Shown here: positions 23,122 through 31,005 of the stretch, one piece after another
How the letters are laid out: the number at the start of each line of letters is the position of its first letter
Numbering within the stretch: the stretch's first letter is position 1
Source of the DNA: an uncultured Prevotellaceae bacterium
GTDB lineage: Bacteria > Bacteroidota > Bacteroidia > Bacteroidales > Bacteroidaceae
Direction: 5' to 3'
Length of the DNA stretch: 36,393 nt
NCBI GenBank assembly: GCA_946406435.1
Contig: CAMJKP010000031.1
Span: 1 to 36,393, forward strand
Made by a program: the position numbers and the translations under genes
Notes under the pieces: generated by a model
Told to the model about the DNA's origin: nothing
Databases searched by the model: none
The model's input: only the letters and a program-made list of their open reading frames with translations

Positions 23122-24675
23122 CTATTTATTGACAAATTTTGCATGCACAGCGTCTTCCTGTGCTTTTGTGGCAAATTGCTGTGGAGTGAATTTTACCTTC
23201 TCTTTCATGAACTCTGGACGGTTGTATGAGCGTAGCAGTAATGTGTTGAGTTCAGGGTCCTCCTGAGGTACTGCAAACGCCTTATGACACTTGCCCTGGG
23301 CATCGAAATATGAGATGTATGGGCGTGTGTAATTGCCGTCATCACGTCGTGAGGCGGTCATGATCCAGCGGCCGTTGCTTGAGAATGACGGATAGCTCTC
23401 GGACTCTGGGGAGTTTAAAGCTGAAACTAATTGAGAATTGACAATTGAAAATTGAGAATTTTGGGTGTCGGTGGAATTTTCCATTTTCAATTTCCCATTT
23501 TCAATTATACAGATATCCGCATCCCTATGCCATACGTGGAAGCATCCGTAGTTGCCCAAGGAGAAAGTGAGGTACTTGCCGTCGGGAGAGACACGGGGCA
23601 GGGTAGCGCTCTTGCCTATTTTGGCAGCATCAAACACGAGTACAGGCTCACCGAACTTATGTGTGGTGAGGTCGAAACTGCGTGAGTAGATGTTGTATTT
23701 TAACTTGTCGTAGTTGGTAGGAATCGATTTCTCTCCCCTTGGGAACTGGATGCTGTCGAAATGGGCAGACGTGTAGTAGAGCGTCTTTCCGTCGGGACTC
23801 CATGTTGGGAAACACTCGTGTTCGTCGGGGATGTTACTGATATGTGAGACTTCGTTCTTTTCCACGTCATACAGGATAAGGTCAGAGTCGTAGTCGAGCA
23901 CCTCGATCTTGTCTCTGTCGGCGGTGTGGAATATCTGTCGTGTGGTATTTGTTGAGAATGCCACGAGGGCTGCTGTTGGATGCCATGCTGGATAGACACC
24001 GGCAGAGAGTGTACTGTCGGTCTTGAGGTCTATTTTCTTTAGTTGCCCGTTGTGCACGAACATTGTTCCACCGCAGAACTGGCGCATGTGGAAGAGCATG
24101 TTATTGGTTCCGTAGTTTTGGAACGAGTGGCAGTTGATGCACTGTCCCTTCTCCTCGGTGTGTATCATCCTGTTGTTGTAGATGTCGCTTTCCTCAAAGC
24201 TGGAGAGGCTGCGCTGAACGATGGCGAGGTCCTCGTAGGCTACGTATGACGGCTGTATCAGACGATAGGAGATATACGGGTCGATAGTGTCTTTGGCAAC
24301 ATAGATGGGGAATGACTTGTAACTGAGCCATTTATCGCCCTTCTTGCCATACACCTCTACCTTTATGCCAGTCTCGCTTCCGGCAGCAGCAGAACGCAGT
24401 TCCTGCCATTCTTCCTCGTCAATAATGATCTTGTTCTCGTCGCCGTAGGTGAACGAGAGACCATTGAACGACAGTCGTGCCACAGCCTCTTCGCAGTCAG
24501 GAAGCATGAAGTTGGTAGGGCACAGGTTTGCAGGTATCGTCACTCCTGTGTAGTCGGGGTATATGTCCGGCAGCTTGTCGGTATGGGTAGCATCCGTAGG
24601 GATGGATGGGGAGGAGCAGGAAAGTATGAGTCCCCATAGCCCCCCGAGGGAGAGTATTTTGGATAGTATTTTCAT
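23122..24675 (-). CDS. PD40/TolB-like beta-propeller lipoprotein with CxxCH motif
   Basis: 517 residues. The signal ends in lipobox LILSC (Cys20). Residues about 30-180 form a beta-rich N-terminal domain. CINCHSF (near residue 178) is a CxxCH motif, the attachment site of a c-type haem. TolB/PD40 propeller blades follow: YPAWHPTAALVAFST, CFPTWSPDGKTLYYTS, LPRVSPDGKYLTFSLG, SYPSFSSNGRWIMTASRR. Residues about 390-416 (ENGKLKMENS ... FSIVNSQL) are encoded by an intergenic-type inverted repeat inserted in frame between two blades. The DUF6057-like gene lies 166 nt upstream on the same strand. Role unknown; the motif suggests a periplasmic redox or haem-binding protein. Confidence 0.82.
   Translation of the reverse strand: MKILSKILSLGGLWGLILSCSSPSIPTDATHTDKLPDIYPDYTGVTIPANLCPTNFMLPDCEEAVARLSFNGLSFTYGDENKIIIDEEEWQELRSAAAGSETGIKVEVYGKKGDKWLSYKSFPIYVAKDTIDPYISYRLIQPSYVAYEDLAIVQRSLSSFEESDIYNNRMIHTEEKGQCINCHSFQNYGTNNMLFHMRQFCGGTMFVHNGQLKKIDLKTDSTLSAGVYPAWHPTAALVAFSTNTTRQIFHTADRDKIEVLDYDSDLILYDVEKNEVSHISNIPDEHECFPTWSPDGKTLYYTSAHFDSIQFPRGEKSIPTNYDKLKYNIYSRSFDLTTHKFGEPVLVFDAAKIGKSATLPRVSPDGKYLTFSLGNYGCFHVWHRDADICIIENGKLKMENSTDTQNSQFSIVNSQLVSALNSPESESYPSFSSNGRWIMTASRRDDGNYTRPYISYFDAQGKCHKAFAVPQEDPELNTLLLRSYNRPEFMKEKVKFTPQQFATKAQEDAVHAKFVNK
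23429..23506. repeat. In-frame AATTGAAAA-type inverted repeat inside the PD40 gene
   Basis: Arms 23429-23460 and 23475-23506 (32 nt each) match as reverse complements at 26 positions. They are built from AATTGAGAATTGACAATTG-type and AATTGAAAATGGGAAATT-type units. The element is 78 nt, 26 codons, and leaves the frame open. The same kind of unit occurs between genes at 2596-2632, 5448-5475 and 15427-15486. Confidence 0.85.
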
Positions 24676-24678
24676 TGT

Positions 24679-24824
24679 TGTTATTTACTATTTAGCTATT
24701 TACTATGTACTATTTATTTACTATTCTATTATATTTACTATTTACCATTCGCCTATTGATTGACAAAATAGAACATCAATCAAATAGTACATAAATAGTA
24801 CATAGTAAATTGTAAATTGTAAAT
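24679..24824. repeat. Iterated-unit inverted repeat, TTTACTATTTA family
   Basis: A 28-nt arm (24698-24725) pairs at 27 positions with 24783-24810. Units are ATTTACTATGTACTATTT and its complement AAATAGTACATAGTAAAT. Extra ATTTACTATTTA and AATTGTAAATTGTAAAT units flank it. It fills the gap between the PD40 and DUF6057-like genes. Confidence 0.88.
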
Positions 24825-24841
24825 CAGGTCGGGAGGCCGTT

Positions 24842-26713
24842 TTAATAGCACTTCGAATCCCTATTGAAGAAATACACCCACCAGAAAGTGTTTCCGAATT
24901 CAGCATCAGTCTGTCGGGCTATGGACTCCTCAGAGAAGCCGTTCTTCAGCAGATTTTGGGAAATCTGGTCGAACTGATTATAGCGGTCGATGATTTTCTG
25001 GTCGTATTGCAGTCCGTTAGCTTTTGGGTCGGGAGCAGAAGACGGTTGCAGGTCGCTATAGAAATATGCCACCTGCTGATATACCTCAGGTATCTTCTCG
25101 CCCTTGTGGAGCTTTAGATAGAGGAGGTATTGAGGCCAGAACTTCTGAATCCTCTTCGACATTATGCTATAGACAAGACACATCTCTTGGAAGTACTTGG
25201 AGGCGTTGGTGTATGTGTCAGAGAAATAGTTTATGATGTACATCTCACAAAGTCCTTTGTCGCTGTCGATATAGTTTCCCATGTGAGAATGGAGGTCGTG
25301 AATCTTTGCGAGTTCTGGGTATTTGCCTATCAATTTCGGATTTTTGGCAAGTGGCAGATAGCGTTCAGCCCATTTCTTGTAGAACATGGTGCGTGAAAGT
25401 ATCTTGAGGTATTTCTGCGCAAGTTCCTTCTCTCCGCTGAGGATAGCAGAAAGAACCATGACCTTTAGGTTAGCGATGTTGAAGCCATACTCTACCTGAA
25501 TCTCCATGCAATAGTGGTAGGCGAAGTTTGTCATTCCATGATGGAGGTATATGATAGGTGCGGCCGTGTTGGCTGTGTGTACCTTTAGGGAGTCGCTTGG
25601 GGTAGGTGTCATTCCTCCGTCGTCATAGTCATACATGCTATTGCCTATGTCGCCTGTGTTGAAGAGGGCGATGTTCTTGAACATGATAAGCTGACGGGTG
25701 AGAGTGCCTTGTATCTGACGGATATGGTGGAGGGCATCTTCCCACTCCATGTCATCGATGGCACGATAAGCCTTGCACTCGGCATGGTAGTTTTCATCGT
25801 CGTAGTCGGCATCCTCCAGTACTCCGAATGAGAATCCTATTACGGCTACAAGGAGAATGGATGATATAATTGTTGCAGCTTTTGGACTCTTGATGCGGTC
25901 GCCAATCTTATAAGTTATGGCAAAGACAATGAGCATGACTATCGCAATCCAGAATGGGGAAGTGAGCGAGGTGTTTGTTATGTTTCCACTCTCAAAAACT
26001 GGAAGACCTGCTGTGAAGAACTGCTCGCTGCGCATCGTGTCAAACAATTGTTTGAACAGGAATGGGGTAATGCCTGCCGCAAGGATATAAAGCACTCCGG
26101 CAACCCATTTCCGCTCCATGAGCATCACAACTCCCAAGGTTGCAGCGGCAGCCATGGCATAGATGCCTATAAAACGGTAGAGTCCCACAAGGAGAACTGC
26201 CCCGAACAGGGCAACGATCATTGTGCCGAACTTGATTCTTATCTCTGCTGCGTATCGTAATAGGAAGATGAGCAAAGAGGTAGAAAGAAGTCCGAGCGTC
26301 TGGCTAAAGCAATAGCCATGGTTCTTACTATAGTAAATCCAGTAGCCGAGGTCTATTTCTGAAACCAATAGGCATACCAGAGGGATTAGCAGAATCGGGG
26401 ATAGGGCATTAGGAATGCGGAGCGCTTTCTTCATAAGGAAGAAAAGGGCTATCCATATAAGGATAAGCACGGAACTTCCTAATGCGGGATAATAGAATAA
26501 TTGGGTAAAGTAGCATCCTGCCCATTGCAGGAAACCTGCGGGAACGGCATGATACTGCTGAAAGAATACCGATGTGTCGTTGAATAGTGAGCGCATCTGC
26601 TGCATGTAAAGCACATCAGCATTACGCATCATCAGGAAATACCATGACAGTAGTGCAAATACGAGCACGCATATCCATGGCATAAGGTTCAGTAGGTTTA
26701 GTTTAGGTTTCAT
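24842..26713 (-). CDS. DUF6057-like polytopic membrane protein
   Basis: 623 residues. The first 330 or so hold about ten hydrophobic helices (PWICVLVFALLSWYFLM at the start, then VLILIWIALFFLMKK, ILLIPLVCLLVSE, LLSTSLLIFLL and others). The C-terminal half is soluble and helical, with TPR-like stretches (AYRAIDDMEWEDALHHIRQIQ, EIQVEYGFNIANLKVMVLSAILSGEKELAQKYLKIL). I recall the DUF6057 family from Bacteroides, beside PD40-type lipoproteins as here. Function unknown; it may anchor or export a partner of the PD40 protein. The gap to purL holds an AAGGAGTACA inverted repeat. Confidence 0.75.
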   Translation of the reverse strand: MKPKLNLLNLMPWICVLVFALLSWYFLMMRNADVLYMQQMRSLFNDTSVFFQQYHAVPAGFLQWAGCYFTQLFYYPALGSSVLILIWIALFFLMKKALRIPNALSPILLIPLVCLLVSEIDLGYWIYYSKNHGYCFSQTLGLLSTSLLIFLLRYAAEIRIKFGTMIVALFGAVLLVGLYRFIGIYAMAAAATLGVVMLMERKWVAGVLYILAAGITPFLFKQLFDTMRSEQFFTAGLPVFESGNITNTSLTSPFWIAIVMLIVFAITYKIGDRIKSPKAATIISSILLVAVIGFSFGVLEDADYDDENYHAECKAYRAIDDMEWEDALHHIRQIQGTLTRQLIMFKNIALFNTGDIGNSMYDYDDGGMTPTPSDSLKVHTANTAAPIIYLHHGMTNFAYHYCMEIQVEYGFNIANLKVMVLSAILSGEKELAQKYLKILSRTMFYKKWAERYLPLAKNPKLIGKYPELAKIHDLHSHMGNYIDSDKGLCEMYIINYFSDTYTNASKYFQEMCLVYSIMSKRIQKFWPQYLLYLKLHKGEKIPEVYQQVAYFYSDLQPSSAPDPKANGLQYDQKIIDRYNQFDQISQNLLKNGFSEESIARQTDAEFGNTFWWVYFFNRDSKCY

Positions 26714-26731
26714 TCATCTATAAAAATAAAT

Positions 26732-26840
26732 AGGAGTATAAGGAGTTCAAGGAGTACAAGGAGTACAAGACGATAGTCTCTATCGCTTATTTGAACGTTC
26801 AAAACATTCGTCTTGTACTCCTTGAACTCCTTGTACTCCT
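26732..26840. repeat. Iterated-unit inverted repeat, AAGGAGTACA family, copy 2
   Basis: The left arm at 26732-26773 has AGGAGTACAAGG units and ends CAAGACGA. The right arm at 26808-26840 starts TCGTCTTGTACTCC. It shares units and the junction CAAGACGA/TCGTCTTG with 13213-13414 but has a different loop. Confidence 0.88.
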
Positions 26841-26855
26841 TTTACTTCTTACGCT

Positions 26856-29800
26856 TTACTTGTTCTTCTCAATCCAAAGACGGGCATTTACAAATGCCTC
26901 GTACCAAGGAGTTACCTCATCTGTGAGACGACGCTCCTCTGGGTAGTAACCACACTGCCAAGGGAACAGAGTACGCTCTGGGTGTGGCATGATAGCGAGG
27001 TGACGACCGTCATTGCTTGCGATAGCTGCAACATCGTAGCTTGAACCGTTAGGGTTAGCTGGATATTCAGAGTGGTTGAACTTAGCAGCGATGTTATACT
27101 CAGACTCAGCAAGTGGGAGGTTGAACTTACCCTCTCCGTGAGCTACCCAGCATCCGATCTTCTGACCAGAGAGAGAGCCGAGCATTACAGAATCGTTCTG
27201 TGGGATAGTCAGGGTAACATATGTTGACTCGAACTTGTGAGAGTCGTTGTGAAGCATCTCTGCATAGTCCTTAGCGTTGCTAACAGCATGGTCGTTGTTC
27301 AGGAGACCAAGCTCCACCATCAACTGACAGCCGTTGCAGACACCGAGTGACAATGTGTCCTTACGAGCATAGAACTTATCCAGAGCCTCCTTCGCCTTTG
27401 GGTTGAAGAGGAATGCACCTGCCCATCCCTTTGCAGAACCGAGAACATCAGAGTTAGAGAAACCACCGCAGAATGCCACGAGGTTCACTTCCTCAAGAGT
27501 CTCACGGCCTGTGATAAGGTCGGTCATTGTAACATCCTTCACATCGAAGCCTGCCATGTAGAATGAGTATGCCATCTCGCGCTCAGAGTTAGTACCCTTC
27601 TCACGGATGATAGCGGCAACAGGACGGTTGCTCTCTGGGCGTGCAACACGCTTGAGCTGTGGAGCCTTGAAGGTGCACTCAAGAGGCACGTTCTTGTAGT
27701 TCTTGAAACGCTCTGCTGCCTTACCGTTGAATGACTGACGACGGTCGAGGAGGTATGAAGTCTTATACCAAGCGTCGCGCAACTCGTCGATGTCGAATAC
27801 GAGGGTAAGCTCACGGTTAGCAAGCTCTGAGTTTGGAACCTGAGCATTGCTTTGATGACGCTTGATAGTGATGTTGCGGTCTGCTGAAGGAACACCGATC
27901 TTAGCGTATGCGATACCTGCATCCTCAAGAATCTTCTTCGCACGTGGAGCGTCAGCATCAGCAACCTGAATAACGATACCTGGGTTCTCTGCGAAGAGCA
28001 CCTTAACGATGTCGTCGCCCTTGATCTTGTCGAGGTCGAGAGCAAGACCGCCCTTAGTGTTTGCGAAACACATCTCAAGCAATGTGGTGATAAGACCACC
28101 TGCTGAAATATCGTGACCTGCAAGGATAAGGCCTTCGTTTACGAGCTGCTGAACTGCGATGAATGCATCGCGGAAGTACTCGGCATTCTTAACGGTTGGA
28201 ACATCAGAACCAACCTTGCCCTGACTCTGTGCGAATGCAGAACCGCCAAGCTGAAGCTCGTCGAATGAGAAGTCGATATGATAGAGGCGTGAAGCCTTTA
28301 CGTCCTTGAGTACTGGAGAAACAACCTTCTTGATGTCAGAAACCTCACCGCCTGCACTTACGATAACGGTACCAGGAGCGATAACCTTCTTTCCATCAGG
28401 ATATTTCTGAGTCATAGACAGAGAGTCCTTACCTGTTGGTACGTTGATCTGAAGCTCGCAGCAGAAGTCTGACAATGCCTTAACGGCTGTGTAGAGACGA
28501 GCATCCTCACCCTCCTGAGCGCGGCAAGGCCACATCCAGTTAGCAGAAAGTGAAATGCTATCCATACCGTCAGCCAAAGGTGCCCAAACGAGGTTTGTGA
28601 GTGACTCTGCAACAGAGAGTACAGAACCTGCTGCTGGGTTAGCAAGAGCTGCCTGTGGAGCGTGACCAAGTGATGTTGCGATACCCTTTGTACCTGTGTA
28701 GTCGAGAGCTACAACACCGCAGTCTGACAATGGCAACTGAAGTTCACCCTGACATTGCTGACGTGCTACACGACCTGATACGCAACGGTCAACCTTGTTT
28801 GTCAACCAGTCCTTACAAGCCACAGCCTCAAGCTGAAGCACGTTCTTCAGATAGTCGGTGAGTTGAGAGTTTAGTGTTGAGTGATTAGAGAGACCAGAGA
28901 GGTCGTATGTCACAACATCGTATGTACGCTTCACGGTCTTGTCCTCCATGATTGTCTTTGGAGAACTGCCGAACATCTGCTCTACTGCGAGGTCGAATGG
29001 ACGAACGCCGTCAGCCTGCTCAAAGGCAAAGCGATGGTCGCCTGTTGTCTCACCTACGGTGTACATTGGAGCACGCTCACGATCTGCAATCTTCTGCACA
29101 TGCTCGATGGCAGACTCGTCGATGAGCAAGCCCATACGCTCCTGTGACTCGTTTGCGATGATTTCCTTTGCAGAAAGAGTCTTGTCGCCTACAGGGAGCT
29201 TATCCATGTGAATCAATCCACCACACTCCTCTACAAGCTCTGAGAGACAGTTTACGTGACCTGCTGAACCGTGGTCGTGGATAGATACTACTGGGTTTGA
29301 ATCCTCCTCACCGAGAGCGCGGATTACGTTGTATGCACGCTTCTGCATCTCTGGGTTAGCACGCTGAACAGCGTTAAGCTCGATACCGCTTGAGTAGCGA
29401 CCTGTCTCTACTGAAGAAACAGAACCACCACCAAGACCGATGCGGTAGTTCTCACCACCCATTACGACAACCTTGTTGCCTGGCTGTGGCTCGCCCTTGA
29501 GACAGTCACGCTGAATGCCGTAGCCTACACCACCAGCAAGCATGATAACCTTATCGTATGCGTACTGCTCGTTGTTCTCGTTGTGCTCGAATGTAAGTAC
29601 AGAACCGCAGATAAGTGGCTGACCGAACTTGTTTCCGAAATCAGAAGCACCGTTAGATGCCTTGATAAGAATCTGTTCTGGTGTCTGATACAACCACTGA
29701 CGAACAGGCAGAATCTTCTCCCATCCGTGGCAGTCGCTCTCGTTACTCCACTGTGGAGTATTTGCAGGGAGGTTCTTGACAACTGGGTCTGTCTCGTTCT

Positions 29801-30683
29801 TACGAGGATATGATGTCATATAAACGGCTGTACCAGCGATTGGCCATGAACCTACACCACCGCCCATACGGTCACGAATCTCACCACCAGTACCAGTAGC
29901 AGCACCGTTGAATGGCTCTACGGTTGTTGGGAAGTTGTGTGTCTCAGCCTTGAGTGAGATAACAGACTTTACCTTCTTGATCTTGTAGAGATCTGGCTGT
30001 GAATGGTCTGTTGGAGAGAACTGCTCAATCTCAGGACCTGCTGAGAATGCCACGTTGTCCTTATATGCAGAGAGAATCTTGTTAGGGTTCTCGTTAGTCG
30101 TCTTCTTGATCATCTGGAAGAGACTTGACTCCTTCTCCTCGCCGTCGATGATGAACGTACCGCCGAAGATCTTGTGACGGCAATGCTCTGAGTTGATCTG
30201 AGCGAAACCGAAGATCTCAGAGTCGGTAAGCGGACGGCCGAGCTGTCCCTCCACCTTGTGCAGATAGTCAATCTCCTCCTTTGAAAGGGCGAGACCCTCC
30301 TGCTCATTGTAAGCCTCAAGGTTGTCAACGTGCTTGATTGGCTCTGGCTTGATGTTAACGGAAAAAATGTCCTGGTTCAGTCCGTTGTACATACGCTGGA
30401 GCATAGGGTCATGCTCTGCGTCCATAGAAGAAACTGGGAAATACTCCTCAATACGCGAAATGCCCTTGAGAGCCATGTTCTGGGTAATCTCAACGGCATT
30501 GGTACTCCAAGGAGTAATCATTTCACGGCGTGGACCTACATAGTATCCGTCCAAAGACTCAGCATCAACAAGTGATGCGTTGCCGTACAGCCAACAAAGT
30601 TCGTTTGTCTCATCCTGACTGAGCTTATGATCTACCTCAGTAGCGATGATGTTCTGTGATGGGGTCTTGAAAAAAAGAATCAT
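26856..30683 (-). CDS. purL: Phosphoribosylformylglycinamidine synthase, single-chain
   Basis: 1275 residues, the large single-chain FGAM synthase of purine biosynthesis. An N-terminal PurS-like region comes first. The linker and two AIRS-type synthase domains follow, with INSEHCRHKIFGG, KAETHNFPTTVEPFNGAATGTGGEIRD, GGVGSWP, KDSLSM and HDISAGGLITTLLEM. The C-terminal class I glutamine amidotransferase has nucleophile Cys in LGVCNGCQLMVELG and MPHPERTLFPWQ near the end. It uses glutamine and ATP to turn FGAR into FGAM. Its own promoter (TTTG-N19-TAATTTTG) lies upstream. A stretch LSNHSTLNSQL (28864-28896) reads like a short intergenic repeat in coding form (see findings). Confidence 0.97.
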   Translation of the reverse strand: MILFFKTPSQNIIATEVDHKLSQDETNELCWLYGNASLVDAESLDGYYVGPRREMITPWSTNAVEITQNMALKGISRIEEYFPVSSMDAEHDPMLQRMYNGLNQDIFSVNIKPEPIKHVDNLEAYNEQEGLALSKEEIDYLHKVEGQLGRPLTDSEIFGFAQINSEHCRHKIFGGTFIIDGEEKESSLFQMIKKTTNENPNKILSAYKDNVAFSAGPEIEQFSPTDHSQPDLYKIKKVKSVISLKAETHNFPTTVEPFNGAATGTGGEIRDRMGGGVGSWPIAGTAVYMTSYPRKNETDPVVKNLPANTPQWSNESDCHGWEKILPVRQWLYQTPEQILIKASNGASDFGNKFGQPLICGSVLTFEHNENNEQYAYDKVIMLAGGVGYGIQRDCLKGEPQPGNKVVVMGGENYRIGLGGGSVSSVETGRYSSGIELNAVQRANPEMQKRAYNVIRALGEEDSNPVVSIHDHGSAGHVNCLSELVEECGGLIHMDKLPVGDKTLSAKEIIANESQERMGLLIDESAIEHVQKIADRERAPMYTVGETTGDHRFAFEQADGVRPFDLAVEQMFGSSPKTIMEDKTVKRTYDVVTYDLSGLSNHSTLNSQLTDYLKNVLQLEAVACKDWLTNKVDRCVSGRVARQQCQGELQLPLSDCGVVALDYTGTKGIATSLGHAPQAALANPAAGSVLSVAESLTNLVWAPLADGMDSISLSANWMWPCRAQEGEDARLYTAVKALSDFCCELQINVPTGKDSLSMTQKYPDGKKVIAPGTVIVSAGGEVSDIKKVVSPVLKDVKASRLYHIDFSFDELQLGGSAFAQSQGKVGSDVPTVKNAEYFRDAFIAVQQLVNEGLILAGHDISAGGLITTLLEMCFANTKGGLALDLDKIKGDDIVKVLFAENPGIVIQVADADAPRAKKILEDAGIAYAKIGVPSADRNITIKRHQSNAQVPNSELANRELTLVFDIDELRDAWYKTSYLLDRRQSFNGKAAERFKNYKNVPLECTFKAPQLKRVARPESNRPVAAIIREKGTNSEREMAYSFYMAGFDVKDVTMTDLITGRETLEEVNLVAFCGGFSNSDVLGSAKGWAGAFLFNPKAKEALDKFYARKDTLSLGVCNGCQLMVELGLLNNDHAVSNAKDYAEMLHNDSHKFESTYVTLTIPQNDSVMLGSLSGQKIGCWVAHGEGKFNLPLAESEYNIAAKFNHSEYPANPNGSSYDVAAIASNDGRHLAIMPHPERTLFPWQCGYYPEERRLTDEVTPWYEAFVNARLWIEKNK

Positions 30684-30689
30684 ATATTT

Positions 30690-30727
30690 TGAAAAATTAC
30701 TAATTGCAAATTACGAATTACGAGTTG
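30690..30727. repeat. ATTACGAATTACGAG units in purL leader
   Basis: ACTAATTGCAAATTACGAAT followed by TACGAGTTGCAAAATTAGT has iterated ATTACGA/TTGCAAA units and inverted ends (ACTAATT / AATTAGT). It lies between the promoter and the ATG and overlaps the -7 box edge. Confidence 0.55.
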
Positions 30728-30758
30728 CAAAATTAGTAAATTTTCGTGACATTACAAA
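30728..30758 (-). promoter_or_regulatory. Promoter of purL
   Basis: Minus-strand TTTG (30755-30758), 19 nt, TAATTTTG (30728-30735). Full match; leader about 38 nt. Confidence 0.72.
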
Positions 30759-30826
30759 ATCTTTTCTACGAAAAGTATATAAATGAAAAATGAAAAGTGA
30801 AAAATGAAAAATACAGGTTACATTTT

Positions 30827-30940
30827 AGTGAATAGTTAATAGTGAAAAGTGAATAATACTTAATACTAGTAGCCACCAGAACGAAGCTTGCACAAAGGCG
30901 TTAGCCAGTATTAAGTATTATTCACTTTTCACTATTCACT
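30827..30940. repeat. Iterated-unit inverted repeat, GTGAATA family, copy 2
   Basis: Arms 30834-30867 and 30907-30940 pair at 33 of 34 positions. The right arm starts AGTATTAAGTATTATTCA as in copy 1 (1180). GAAAAATGAAAAGTGAAAAA units precede it from 30784. The loop contains AAGCTTGCACAAAGGCG. Confidence 0.88.
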
Positions 30941-30967
30941 TTTCGTTTGTTTTGTCGCCTTCCGGTT

Positions 30968-30993
30968 CCCTTCCCCATCCATGGGGGAAGGGG
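30968..30993. repeat. CCCTTCCCC hairpin downstream of amt
   Basis: CCCTTCCCCATCC/ATGGGGGAAGGGG hairpin 12 nt after the amt stop; a likely terminator of the minus-strand amt gene. Confidence 0.65.
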
Positions 30994-31005
30994 CGGGGTT
31001 AGGGG

